DNA of 30,232 nt from Bin125 sp026705025 (GTDB lineage Bacteria; Chloroflexota; Dehalococcoidia; Bin125): positions 1 through 30,232 of the forward strand of contig JAPPBN010000017.1 of the NCBI GenBank assembly GCA_026705025.1, in the 5' to 3' direction. The number at the start of each line of letters is the position of its first letter. Position 1 is the stretch's first letter. The translations under genes were made by a program, and so were the position numbers. This document shows positions 16,173-24,458 of the stretch, one piece after another. Below the pieces are notes generated by a model. It was not told the DNA's origin, ran no database searches, and saw only the letters and a program-made list of their open reading frames with translations.

Positions 16173-16757
16173 TTAGAACTCACTCGTGAGCGCGCGGCGT
16201 GCCGCGTCGTCGCGCTGGTCGACGGCCTGCGATTGCTCGCCCTGTTGGACCTTGAGTTCCAGCTGGTCGACGGCGCCCGTGACCGAGGTCTGCATGGTCC
16301 TCAGCTGATCGTTAAGTCGTCGCAACAGCTCCAGCGAATATCGGTCGGCTTCCAGCGCCTGCGAGACCGCCTCCGTGGTCGCCTGCCCGCGCACGGCAGC
16401 CGCTTCCTGGTTCGCCCGAGTGATCGTCTCGGTCGCCGATTGGTGTGCCTGGTCAACAATGCTCTGTGCACGAGTCTCGGCAGCCTGGACCAATTCGTGG
16501 ACAGAAACCTGCTGCTCAGCATCCATCCGCGCCTGTTGCGCAAGCACTGCCGCCTCTTCCTGTGTTTGCTGGAGCAGCCGTTCTCGTTCTTCGAGCAACC
16601 GTTGGGCCTGATCGGCCGATGCAGGAGCAGCCATCCGCAGCCGGTCGATCAGGTCGAGCAATTGCTCTCGGTCAACGGTCCAACCGGAACCAAACCGGCT
16701 TCGCCGTCCGTCCAGCACCGCGTTCTCTATCTGGTCGATTAGTTCGAGGAGGTCGAT
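16173..16757 (-). CDS. DivIVA-like coiled-coil protein, apparent AUC start
   Basis: A protein of 194 residues if it starts at ATC 16755-16757, or 181 if it starts at the internal GTG 16718. The conserved beginning of this family (MDxLxLIDxxExxxxxGRR, then a second LLDLIDxxR) is visible as IDLLELIDQIENAVLDGRRSR and VDREQLLDLIDRLR, and the first block lies upstream of the GTG. No ATG, GTG, TTG or CTG occurs in frame before it (in-frame stop at 16794-16796), but GGAG is placed six bases before the ATC. The rest (residues about 55-150) is a long Glu-, Gln- and Ala-rich coiled coil, and the C-terminal end has a YSLELLRRLNDQL segment. Members in Chloroflexota and Firmicutes are uncharacterised. It is read after coaD, 72 bases downstream. 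Confidence 0.7.
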   Translation of the reverse strand: MDLLELIDQIENAVLDGRRSRFGSGWTVDREQLLDLIDRLRMAAPASADQAQRLLEERERLLQQTQEEAAVLAQQARMDAEQQVSVHELVQAAETRAQSIVDQAHQSATETITRANQEAAAVRGQATTEAVSQALEADRYSLELLRRLNDQLRTMQTSVTGAVDQLELKVQQGEQSQAVDQRDDAARRALTSEF

Positions 16758-16829
16758 CTTGAACTCCGGCCCAGCGTCCCGCCTGCTTCGACTCTAGCGC
16801 AGGCCTCCGGGATCGGATCGCGGAATGGC

Positions 16830-17312
16830 TCAACGTCCGGGCGGACCGTAGCGCTCGATCAGGGCTTCGTTGACGTTCGCCGGCACCAGGTCATCGACCG
16901 CTTGTCTGAGTGATGCCAGCTCCCTGATTCTGCTTGCCGAGATGAACAGATGCTTGTGTCCCGCCATCAGGAACACCGACTCGATATGCGGCGCCATCTT
17001 CTTGTTCATCAACGCCATGTCGAATTCCGCTTCGAAGCCAGTGACCGCGCGAATACCGCGAACCAGAACGCTGGCGCCTACTTCGTCTGCGAAGTTAACG
17101 ACCAGACCCGTGAACTTCGCGGCGCGGACGTTGGCACAGTGGCTCGTCGCTCCCTCGATCATCGCCAGACGCTCGTCGACGTCGAATGTCTCGCTGGAAC
17201 GCGGATAGATGGCCATCACGACTTCGTCGAACATGCCCGCTGCGCGCTGCACGATGTCAAGGTGGCCGTTGGTGATGGGGTCGAAACCGCCTGGATAGAG
17301 CGCGATCGTCAT
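16830..17312 (-). CDS. coaD: Phosphopantetheine adenylyltransferase
   Basis: A 160-residue enzyme adenylating 4'-phosphopantetheine to dephospho-CoA, the fourth step from pantothenate. The nucleotidyltransferase motif is YPGGFDPITNGHLDI (6-20, with TxGH). VLVRGIRAVTGFEAEFDMALMN and ISASRIRELA (ISSSxVRELA in most members) complete the family pattern, and the length is normal. Its ATG overlaps the rsmD stop by four bases (ATGA). The rsmD-coaD order is common in bacteria. Confidence 0.96.
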   Translation of the reverse strand: MTIALYPGGFDPITNGHLDIVQRAAGMFDEVVMAIYPRSSETFDVDERLAMIEGATSHCANVRAAKFTGLVVNFADEVGASVLVRGIRAVTGFEAEFDMALMNKKMAPHIESVFLMAGHKHLFISASRIRELASLRQAVDDLVPANVNEALIERYGPPGR

Positions 17313-17890
17313 GTCGAGGCCTCCGCGCGATACGTGTCGATAGCGCCGTCACCATAGCGCCGTTGATCAATCCGTACTAGTCCGCCGATGCGTTCAGGCG
17401 GTGGCGGCAGTCCTCCCGACGCCCTGATTTGGCGTCGCCAGACTGCCAGGGCGCCCTCGGGAAAGCTCGCGCGTCGCGACAGTTCCTCGATCACAGGCAG
17501 TGCATCCACCCGATACGGGGGATCAATGAAGATTAGGTCGGGATCGAGTCGTATCCGGGAAAAGCAGCGCTCCACCGGCAATCGATGTACCCGCGCATGC
17601 CAGGTCAAGCCAAGTTCCTCCAGGTTTCGTCTAATGACGGCGCACGCCGCTCCATTGCGCTCGACAAAGTCCACGCTCTCTGCTCCACGGCTCAGAGCCT
17701 CAATCCCCAGATACCCCGCGCCCGCGTACAGGTCAACAACACGCGCGTGCTCCACGATGTCGCGGATCGCGGGTCGGTCGAAGATCGACGATCTGACGAT
17801 TGCCGTGGCCGGTCTGGTTCCGTTGGCCGGCGAACGAAGTCTTCTGCCGGCCAGTGATCCTCCCACGACGTGTGCATGAGATCCGGGCAT
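17309..17890 (-). CDS. rsmD: 16S rRNA (guanine-966-N2)-methyltransferase
   Basis: A 193-residue SAM-dependent methyltransferase of the RsmD family, acting on G966 of 16S rRNA in 30S assembly. Typical features are the N-terminal GGSLAGRRLRSP and RPATAIVRSSIFD, the SAM loop VVDLYAGAGYLGIEALSRGA, VDFVERN, and the DPPY catalytic motif (FIDPPYR). The ATG at 17890 shares one base with the stop of the upstream GH18-like gene. It overlaps coaD by four bases. Confidence 0.92.
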   Translation of the reverse strand: MPGSHAHVVGGSLAGRRLRSPANGTRPATAIVRSSIFDRPAIRDIVEHARVVDLYAGAGYLGIEALSRGAESVDFVERNGAACAVIRRNLEELGLTWHARVHRLPVERCFSRIRLDPDLIFIDPPYRVDALPVIEELSRRASFPEGALAVWRRQIRASGGLPPPPERIGGLVRIDQRRYGDGAIDTYRAEAST

Positions 17891-19746
17891 TACTCGGACG
17901 CCTCCGCCCTGACGGGAACCGTAATCACATGACCGACCCGAACATCGCCGTCCGAGACGACGAGCTGGGCGCGATAGTCGCCGGCGTTACTCGGGAGGTC
18001 CCAGAATTGCCAGCCGCTGCCGCTGTTGCCGGACAGCTCGCCACCCTCGACGCTGAATATCGGGTCGAACAGGATCGCATTCGGTAAGCGCAAGCTGGGA
18101 ATCCCCGACTCAAAGAATGCAGCGATCGCCGGCCAGAGGTTCGCGTTGGCCGGATCGGCCGAAGCGTTGCCTATGTAGACGCCGCCCAGTTCCCATTCGG
18201 ACACCACCATCAGATGAAACGCCGCACTGAACCGATTGTGGATCCAAATCGTGACTGCAGCCCCCGTCTGATCGGGATAGGTAAACGTAGTGACTCGATT
18301 GACGTTGTCCCAGCGGATACCACCGGCAAGGTTGTCCAACATGATCGAGTTGCCTTGCAATGTCACTCGTGAGCCCGGCAGATAGGGTCCGGGTTCGCGA
18401 ATGCTCAGCATCGACGCGATTCCGAGCGCGTCACGTTGGGAGATCTCTGAAAATCCTGCCGACGAGCGAACGACGGCGTTCGACCGCAAGGCCAGCAGCA
18501 ACTTGTTCGGTTCAATCCGTTGCAACAGCGTCGGCAGCGAGGCGTCAATTGCCGCCTGGAACACGGTTGGATCGAGAGGCGGCTCGATCACGATGAAGTC
18601 CGCCGACGCGCCAAGTTGAGACAGGTCATAGGCGCCTTCGCCGATCCCACCTGAGGCATTGATCGGAATGTGAACCGAAACACCTCGATCATCGCGATGC
18701 AACCGGTCCGCTAACTCGCTGATAAACGAAGTGAACTGCGAACGAAGCGCCGGCGATACATGGAGGTAGTGGATGTCGACGCCATCGTGCTGCCCGCTCT
18801 GAATCGCGTGCTGAATATTCGCGATGTGCTGTCGGCGCAAATCGTCCGACGCCAGGATGTCGTTGACCAGATCCGCCTGATCCGCGTCCGCATAAACGGT
18901 CGGCCAGACGTTCTGCGCGATCACCGGCGTCGGCAGATCGACGAGACCGAGCAACGAACCGTCCGCACCAGGCTGCCAGCCGTCGGGATGCAGAATCGTC
19001 AACGAACCGGCAAGGATTGACTGCGGTTCCTCGCCCCGCGGCACTCGCCCCGCGATCACGTCGCGGAACTGCAACCGGCGAAGAATCGCAATGTTGTCGG
19101 GCGCACTGGACAGCGTGATCCCCGCTGAAATGCCGTCGCTGCTCAGCGCAGCGTCCCCCAACCGGACCCAGTCTTGTCCATTCCAGCTATACGCTCCCAG
19201 ATTCCGCGCGTCCTGAGTTGGAGTCGTCAGGCGCAATGTGAACTCGAACGGTCCAACGTGTCCCTCTGGCACCTTCACCTCGTAAATCGGCGAGGCAACA
19301 CCAAGCACATCGGGAATCGCCGGCACTTGTTGCATCAATCGCGATTCGAACGAGGCCGGCGCCAGGAGGGGCGCACCGTCCGCCTCGCTCTCGGCCGCAG
19401 TCTCGCTGTCGGTATTGAAACTGGTGTCGATCAGGCCCGGCTCGAAGAACAGCACAATGACGACGGCGGCGAGCAAGGCAGCAATGACCAGAACCAGCAA
19501 GATGCCAAGCCCGCTGCCGCCAGGTTGGGACGCGCCCGGCGGCAGTCGGCTCCCTGGACCCTGCGGTTGGCTGACGCGGCGCGGAGGCTCGGGCACCGGT
19601 GCTGGAGCCGCCTCTGTCTCGGGATCGAATGGCGCACTCGGTGCCGGACGGCGCACACGCCGGGAGCGCCGAGCAGTCTCAGGCGGAGGTTCGCCAATCC
19701 GGCGCACAGGACGTGGCTGCCATTCGCCGCCCCCGGGAGTCGTCAC
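17890..19746 (-). CDS. Membrane-anchored GH18-like protein lacking the catalytic acid
   Basis: A 618-residue protein. Residues 1-80 are cytosolic, rich in Pro and Arg. Residues 82-101 are one transmembrane helix (ILLVLVIAALLAAVVIVLFF). Residues about 150-235 form a beta-rich domain, and about 240-530 resemble a glycosyl hydrolase family 18 barrel. The GH18 signature DGxDxDxE appears as DGVDIHYL (321-328), so the proton-donor Glu is Leu and one Asp is His. Activity is not expected; glycan binding is more plausible. The C-terminal part (about 550-618) is a beta domain. The GTG start overlaps the protease gene stop by four bases (GTGA). The GH18 assignment rests on this degenerate motif and the fold-like spacing, so it is moderate. 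Confidence 0.6.
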   Translation of the reverse strand: MTTPGGGEWQPRPVRRIGEPPPETARRSRRVRRPAPSAPFDPETEAAPAPVPEPPRRVSQPQGPGSRLPPGASQPGGSGLGILLVLVIAALLAAVVIVLFFEPGLIDTSFNTDSETAAESEADGAPLLAPASFESRLMQQVPAIPDVLGVASPIYEVKVPEGHVGPFEFTLRLTTPTQDARNLGAYSWNGQDWVRLGDAALSSDGISAGITLSSAPDNIAILRRLQFRDVIAGRVPRGEEPQSILAGSLTILHPDGWQPGADGSLLGLVDLPTPVIAQNVWPTVYADADQADLVNDILASDDLRRQHIANIQHAIQSGQHDGVDIHYLHVSPALRSQFTSFISELADRLHRDDRGVSVHIPINASGGIGEGAYDLSQLGASADFIVIEPPLDPTVFQAAIDASLPTLLQRIEPNKLLLALRSNAVVRSSAGFSEISQRDALGIASMLSIREPGPYLPGSRVTLQGNSIMLDNLAGGIRWDNVNRVTTFTYPDQTGAAVTIWIHNRFSAAFHLMVVSEWELGGVYIGNASADPANANLWPAIAAFFESGIPSLRLPNAILFDPIFSVEGGELSGNSGSGWQFWDLPSNAGDYRAQLVVSDGDVRVGHVITVPVRAEASE

Positions 19747-21002
19747 GGCGCGCGCAAATCAGGTGTCACGCTGAGGCGATAGTCCTCGCCTCCACGGTGG
19801 ATATGGACAATCACGGGGACGTTCGGCTCCAGCGTCGCCAGAGCGTTCAGATACGGAGTGTCGGCGTTAATCGCAATCCCGTTGAGCTCCCGCAACACGT
19901 CGCCGGGACGTATCCCCGCGCGGGCAAATGCGCCCAGCCGCTGAATCTCAATCAAGAAGGATCCCTCAGTCACTTCCAGATCCAGTTGCGCAGCGGCAGT
20001 CGGCGTCAATAGTCGCTCGTTGACCACCCCAAAGGTCGGTCGTGGATAAAAGCCGTTCTCCGCGATTTCGCGGGCGACTTCCAGCACGGCATCAATCTGG
20101 ATGGCGAAACCCACTCCGTCAACGAACTCCCCGTCGCGCGTCTCGCGCGCAATGACGGCCGTCATACCCACGATGTCGCCGTCAAGGTCGACGAGTACGC
20201 CTCCGGAGTTGCCGTGATTGAGCGCGGCGTCGGTCTGGATGAGGTTGTCTTGCTCATATCGTTCGCGGAAGAACGTCGTGTCGGGATCGCTGACGATCCC
20301 CACACTGATCGCAATCTCCTTCCCCAGGATCGTATTGCCAAACGCGACCACCGTCTCACCTGCGCGAAGCGCCACAGAGCTTCCGAAACTCGGTACGACC
20401 AGTTCCTCTTGAAGCTCATCCGACTCGATGCGCAGCACCGCAACATCCGAGAATGGAATGTCGTCGCCAAGTCGCTCAGCGACCAGCGTCTCGCCGGTCG
20501 GCAGAATGACCATGAATCTGCTCATTCCCTCCAGCACGTGCGCTGCCGTAATGATGTGGCCATCCGCATCGAGCACAAACCCGGTCGCCAGGGCAGCCGG
20601 GATCACGACGACGCCCTCATCGTTGGTCCGTTCCGGCCCTTCGGCGTCGATGATCACCACAGACTGGGAAATCTGCTCGTAGATCCCCGCGATCCGTGCT
20701 CGTTGAGAGTTCGCCGAGTCCTCTAGCTGTGCTGCCAATTCGGACGTCGACTGGTGCATGGCCTGATCAACCGCCTGGTCGACGGCCTGCTCCACTGCCC
20801 CATCCACCGCAGATCCGACAACAACGTCCAGTTCCTCCCGGGAAGTCTCATTTCCGGACGTAAGGATCGTTGCCACAACGGCGCCGCAGATCGCGCCGAT
20901 CAGAGCAGAAGCAACCACGATTGTGAAAGTGTGACGCACGCTACAGGGAAGTCTCAGCGAGGAGCCGACTTTTGAACCATTGGTGCTATCGTACCGTGCC
21001 AT
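19743..21002 (-). CDS. Membrane-anchored trypsin-like serine protease with PDZ domain (S1C, DegP/HtrA-like)
   Basis: A 419-residue protein. A hydrophobic segment (26-47) anchors it. It is followed by a short repeat rich in AVDxAVEQAVDQ (65-82) that may form a coiled coil. The protease domain has the full triad: His155 in ITAAHVLEG, Asp186 in SDVAVLR and Ser266 in NHGNSGGVLVD. A PDZ domain fills about 320-412 (AGIRPGDVLRELNG). Such proteins degrade or refold damaged envelope proteins. Together with the GH18-like protein it may be part of a cell-surface system. The start is uncertain: ATG 21002 has no clear ribosome binding site, and a GTG a little further in would also include the anchor. It is first in the operon leading to rsmD and coaD. 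Confidence 0.88.
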   Translation of the reverse strand: MARYDSTNGSKVGSSLRLPCSVRHTFTIVVASALIGAICGAVVATILTSGNETSREELDVVVGSAVDGAVEQAVDQAVDQAMHQSTSELAAQLEDSANSQRARIAGIYEQISQSVVIIDAEGPERTNDEGVVVIPAALATGFVLDADGHIITAAHVLEGMSRFMVILPTGETLVAERLGDDIPFSDVAVLRIESDELQEELVVPSFGSSVALRAGETVVAFGNTILGKEIAISVGIVSDPDTTFFRERYEQDNLIQTDAALNHGNSGGVLVDLDGDIVGMTAVIARETRDGEFVDGVGFAIQIDAVLEVAREIAENGFYPRPTFGVVNERLLTPTAAAQLDLEVTEGSFLIEIQRLGAFARAGIRPGDVLRELNGIAINADTPYLNALATLEPNVPVIVHIHRGGEDYRLSVTPDLRAP

Positions 21003-21047
21003 AAAGTTGTACGACTATTCGTAGAATCGGACGATCAGGCGACACAC
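21003..21047. promoter_or_regulatory. Short divergent promoter region between S1C protease and greA
   Basis: Only 45 bases separate two divergent starts, so both promoters must lie here or reach into the genes. TAGAAT (21022-21027) is a good -10 for greA, without a recognisable -35. No clear box is seen for the other direction. Confidence 0.3.
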
Positions 21048-21527
21048 GTGGTACTCAGACGGTCAGTGCCAATCACAGCAGACGGCTTGCAGCGATTGCG
21101 AGACGAGTTGCTCACGCTCAAGGAACGTCGGCGCGAAGCCGCCGAGCTGATCCAGCAATCCCGAGAGGATTCCCCCGGTGCCCGAGACGAGGGCGACGGC
21201 AACGAAACCAAGAACGAACAGGCCTTCATCGAGGGTCGCATTCTGGAAATTGAAGCGGTCATTTCTGCCGCCGAGGTCATCGACGAGCAGGAAATTCAGG
21301 GTTCCGACGTGGTCCGACTCGGTTCAACCGTCACGGTCCGCCCGATGCCCAAGCGAACCGACGTCGACTATCGGATCGTCGGACCTGCCGAAGTCGATCC
21401 CAAGAACGGTTTGCTGTCCGACGAATCACCGGTCGGCAAAGCGCTGTTGGGCGCCAAAGTCGGCGACACCGTCGAAGTCGCCACGCCAACCGGTGTGCGA
21501 AAGTTCAAGGTCAAGGCAATCTCCTAA
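21048..21527 (+). CDS. greA: Transcription elongation factor GreA
   Basis: A 159-residue factor that reactivates backtracked RNA polymerase by stimulating transcript cleavage. PITADGLQRLRDELLTLKERRREA opens the N-terminal coiled coil; the acidic tip is DEGDGNETKNEQAF (GDLSENAEY in many members). The C-terminal FKBP-like domain has VGKALLGAKVGDTVEV and FKVKAI. The GTG start has no clear ribosome binding site; a second in-frame GTG at 21066 lies just before the conserved sequence and could be the true start. It precedes lysS by 57 bases, a frequent pairing. Confidence 0.92.
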   Translation: MVLRRSVPITADGLQRLRDELLTLKERRREAAELIQQSREDSPGARDEGDGNETKNEQAFIEGRILEIEAVISAAEVIDEQEIQGSDVVRLGSTVTVRPMPKRTDVDYRIVGPAEVDPKNGLLSDESPVGKALLGAKVGDTVEVATPTGVRKFKVKAIS

Positions 21528-21546
21528 TCGAACGCGGTCTCCGGCT

Positions 21547-21565
21547 CTGCGGCAGGAGGCCGCAG
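21547..21565 (+). promoter_or_regulatory. Hairpin with AGGAG loop before lysS
   Basis: CTGCGGC/GCCGCAG form a perfect 7-bp stem around a loop that is exactly AGGAG, 19 bases before the lysS ATG. No other good ribosome binding site precedes lysS. It may display or hide the site, or act as a weak terminator between greA and lysS. Confidence 0.35.
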
Positions 21566-21584
21566 CCTGAGAAACGCGCTCAAC

Positions 21585-23090
21585 ATGACCGAATCCCAGC
21601 AGTCAGCAACCGACACCCGTTACCTCCGCGAGATCATCGGCGAACGCCTGGCCAAGGCGGAAGTACTGCGCGGGCGCGGGATTGATCCCTACCCGCCGCG
21701 TACCGGCCGCACGCACTCAATCGGCGAGGCGCTGGACATCTTCGCCACCCACGAAGAGGAAGCGCCCAACAGCGAAGGTCCCGCGGTCGTGTTGGCCGGA
21801 CGAATCGCAGCGCTGCGCAACATGGGCCGAATCGCGTTTATCGACCTCGAGGACGACTCCGGTCAGATTCAGATCCTCGCCAGCAAGCGGGCACTGGGCG
21901 AGGACTGGGAACTGATCAATGCGTTCGATCTCGGAGACTTCGTCGAAGCATCCGGTCCATTGATTCGCTCCCGGCGCGGTGAGATCTCGGTCCAGGCCGA
22001 CGGCATCGCGATGCTGACCAAGACCTTGCGTCCGCCGCCCGAGAAGTTCCACGGGCTGCAGGATGTCGAGACTCGGTACCGCCAGCGATATCTCGATCTG
22101 ATCGCCAACGACGAGGCCAAGAACACCCTGCGAACGCGATCGCAGATCGTCTCGGCGATGCGTCGCTTCATGGACAATCGCGGATTCCTGGAGGTCGAAA
22201 CGCCGGTCCTGCAAACCGAAGCCGGCGGCGCTGCGGCTCGGCCGTTCCTGACCCACTTCAACGCGCTCGACGAACCGCGCCAACTGCGGATCGCGTTGGA
22301 ACTGCACCTCAAGAGGCTCATCGTCGGCGGCTTCGACAAGGTCTATGAGATCGGCCGGCTCTTCCGCAACGAAGGATTCGGCAACCGCTGGAATCCCGAG
22401 TTCACGATGATGGAGAGCTACGAGGCCTACACCGACTACCACGGCGTCGCCGAGATGGTCGAAGCCGCTCTGTCGTACATCTCTACCGAAATCACCGGTT
22501 CGACGCGCGTACCCTGGGGAGACGGCGAACTCGATTTCACACCGCCCTTCGCAAGGGTGAGCATGGTCGACGCGGTCAGGCAACACGTTGGCGTGGACTT
22601 CCGCGAATATCCCACCATTGAGGCAATGGAGGGCCTGCTGCGGGAAAACGGGGTTGCGATTCCTCCCGATGCTGGCTGGGGCAAGCTCTTTGACGAACTC
22701 GTCTCAGAACGTGTGGAGCCGCACTTGCAGCAGCCAACCTTCTTGCTCGACTACCCGCTGGCAATCTCCCCGTTGGCCAAGCGGACCGAGTACGACGACA
22801 CCCTGGTCGAGCGGTTTGAGCTCTTCGTTGGCGGCTGGGAACTGGCCAACGCCTATACGGAACTCAACGACCCAGTCGATCAACGCGAGCGCTTTGAAGA
22901 GCAGCTCCGACTCAAGGCCGCTGGCGACGACGAAGCCGAACTTCTGGACGAGGACTTTATCGTCGCCCTCGAACACGGCATGCCGCCGACTGGCGGACTG
23001 GGCATGGGCATGGATCGGCTGGCGATGCTGATGACCAACTCGCAGTCAATCCGCGACGTAATCCTCTTCCCGCAGATGCGCAGGCTCTGA
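21585..23090 (+). CDS. lysS: Lysyl-tRNA synthetase, class II
   Basis: A 501-residue enzyme charging tRNA-Lys. The N-terminal OB-fold anticodon-binding domain includes VVLAGRIAALRNMGRIAFIDLEDDSG. LRPPPEKFHGLQDVETRYRQRYLDLI leads to class II motif 1. Motif 2 is RLFRNEGFGNRWNPEFTMMESY; most LysRS proteins have RHNPEFT, so His is replaced by Trp. Motif 3 is GGLGMGMDRLAM. The domain order and length (about 490-510) fit LysRS, not AspRS or AsnRS. The stop is 9 bases from the end of the converging CoA-transferase. Confidence 0.95.
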   Translation: MTESQQSATDTRYLREIIGERLAKAEVLRGRGIDPYPPRTGRTHSIGEALDIFATHEEEAPNSEGPAVVLAGRIAALRNMGRIAFIDLEDDSGQIQILASKRALGEDWELINAFDLGDFVEASGPLIRSRRGEISVQADGIAMLTKTLRPPPEKFHGLQDVETRYRQRYLDLIANDEAKNTLRTRSQIVSAMRRFMDNRGFLEVETPVLQTEAGGAAARPFLTHFNALDEPRQLRIALELHLKRLIVGGFDKVYEIGRLFRNEGFGNRWNPEFTMMESYEAYTDYHGVAEMVEAALSYISTEITGSTRVPWGDGELDFTPPFARVSMVDAVRQHVGVDFREYPTIEAMEGLLRENGVAIPPDAGWGKLFDELVSERVEPHLQQPTFLLDYPLAISPLAKRTEYDDTLVERFELFVGGWELANAYTELNDPVDQRERFEEQLRLKAAGDDEAELLDEDFIVALEHGMPPTGGLGMGMDRLAMLMTNSQSIRDVILFPQMRRL

Positions 23091-23099
23091 ACCGCGTTG

Positions 23100-24389
23100 C
23101 TAGATCGAGTCGCGGGTCACACCCGCGTCGACGAACCCATCGATCTGTGAGTCATCGAAGCCCAGTTCGCTCAGGATCTCGCGTGTCTCGCTGGCAAACG
23201 GCTTCGTCGCCGGCGGCTTCCGGAAGCCGTCTTGGTCCAATGCGACCGGCGGCGCAAGGATTCGCACCGGCCCGATCTGCGGATGTTCGAGGTCGTACAG
23301 CATGTCGTTGGCGGCGGCCTGCGGATCGTCAAGGATCTCAAACGGCATCAGAACCCTCGAAGCCGGGACGCCGGCCTCAGCGAGCAGCGTCTCCCACTCG
23401 CGGGTCGGTCGTGTTCGCATGATCGCTTCCGCTGCCTCGCGCAGGCGCTCGTAATGTTCCGCGTGGTGATTTGGATCGTCGCCCGTGTACTCGTCCTCTA
23501 GCCCAATCGCCAGGCTGAAGGCGGCCCGCAAGCGCGTGCTGCCGCAGGCCACAGCGAGCCAGCCGTCCGAGGTCGTGTATGTGCGGAAGTAGATGTCGGC
23601 CATGATCCGCGCGCGGGCCGATGGTTGAGCCAAGCGTTGCTCCGAGTACGGCGCGCCGCGCGAGCGCATGTCGGCCAGTTCCTGACGCGATTCGTCGTGG
23701 ATCGGGCCGTCGGCCGACTCCACCCGCAGCATCTGATTGTTGTTCAGCGTCATCGCCGCCTGCATCAGAGAAGCGTGTACCTCTGCCCCCTGTCCGGTGT
23801 TGGCGCGACGGAAGAGCGCGGAAGCGATCCCGAAAGCCAGCGACATCGCGGCCATATAGTCGGCGCTAACTGGATCGCCGCTCAGGGGGCGGCCGTCACC
23901 CTGGCGGCCGTTCGCCACCATCAGTCCACTGCGGGCCTGGACCACGATGTCCATGCCGGCCAGGCTGGCGTCGGGGCCGTAGCGGCCAAAGGGGGTCACC
24001 GAGGCGACGATCAATCGGGGATACTTCGCTCGCAAGGTGTCTGCGTCGAGCCCGAGTCGCTGCGCCAGTCCCGGGCGGAAGTTCATCAGCGCGACGTCGG
24101 CACGGCCGAGCAGGGCGTCAATGATCAGCGGCGCCTGCTCGTGGCGTAGATGCAGCGGCAACGACCGCTTGCCCCGGTTGCGAGAGAGATATATGCGGGA
24201 TTCCATTGGCGCCAACTGGGCCAGACGACGGGTTGGATCGCCCTCCAACGCTTCAACCTTGAGCACCTCAGCCCCGCCTTCGGACAGAAGTTGCGCGGCA
24301 AACGGGACCGCGACGAACTGTCCGAACTCCACCACCCGAATACCATCGAACGGCTGCTCACTGCCTCGATCGGGTGCATCTGTGGGCAT
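23100..24389 (-). CDS. Family III CoA-transferase (CaiB/BaiF type)
   Basis: A 429-residue protein of the formyl-CoA/carnitine CoA-transferase family, which moves CoA between carboxylic acids. The N-terminal IRVVEFGQFVAVPFAAQLLSEGGAEVLKVE and NRGKRSLPLHL are typical. The catalytic Asp is Asp147 in LAGMDIVVQARSGLM. The substrate cannot be told from sequence. GAGGGA before the ATG fits a ribosome binding site. It is a single gene, not an operon with acyl-CoA enzymes, and is divergent from priA and convergent with lysS. Confidence 0.9.
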   Translation of the reverse strand: MPTDAPDRGSEQPFDGIRVVEFGQFVAVPFAAQLLSEGGAEVLKVEALEGDPTRRLAQLAPMESRIYLSRNRGKRSLPLHLRHEQAPLIIDALLGRADVALMNFRPGLAQRLGLDADTLRAKYPRLIVASVTPFGRYGPDASLAGMDIVVQARSGLMVANGRQGDGRPLSGDPVSADYMAAMSLAFGIASALFRRANTGQGAEVHASLMQAAMTLNNNQMLRVESADGPIHDESRQELADMRSRGAPYSEQRLAQPSARARIMADIYFRTYTTSDGWLAVACGSTRLRAAFSLAIGLEDEYTGDDPNHHAEHYERLREAAEAIMRTRPTREWETLLAEAGVPASRVLMPFEILDDPQAAANDMLYDLEHPQIGPVRILAPPVALDQDGFRKPPATKPFASETREILSELGFDDSQIDGFVDAGVTRDSI

Positions 24390-24443
24390 CGGGCGGTCCC
24401 TCTCTCACTCCTCAAGTGTCATGCTTCGATTGGACGCTACCAC

Positions 24444-24453
24444 CTGGATCCAG
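24444..24453. promoter_or_regulatory. 10-base palindrome before priA
   Basis: CTGGATCCAG is a perfect palindrome 5 bases before the priA start, in the 69-base gap shared with the divergent CoA-transferase. A protein-binding role is possible but unproven. No clear promoter boxes are seen here. Confidence 0.2.
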
Positions 24454-24458
24454 TTGTG

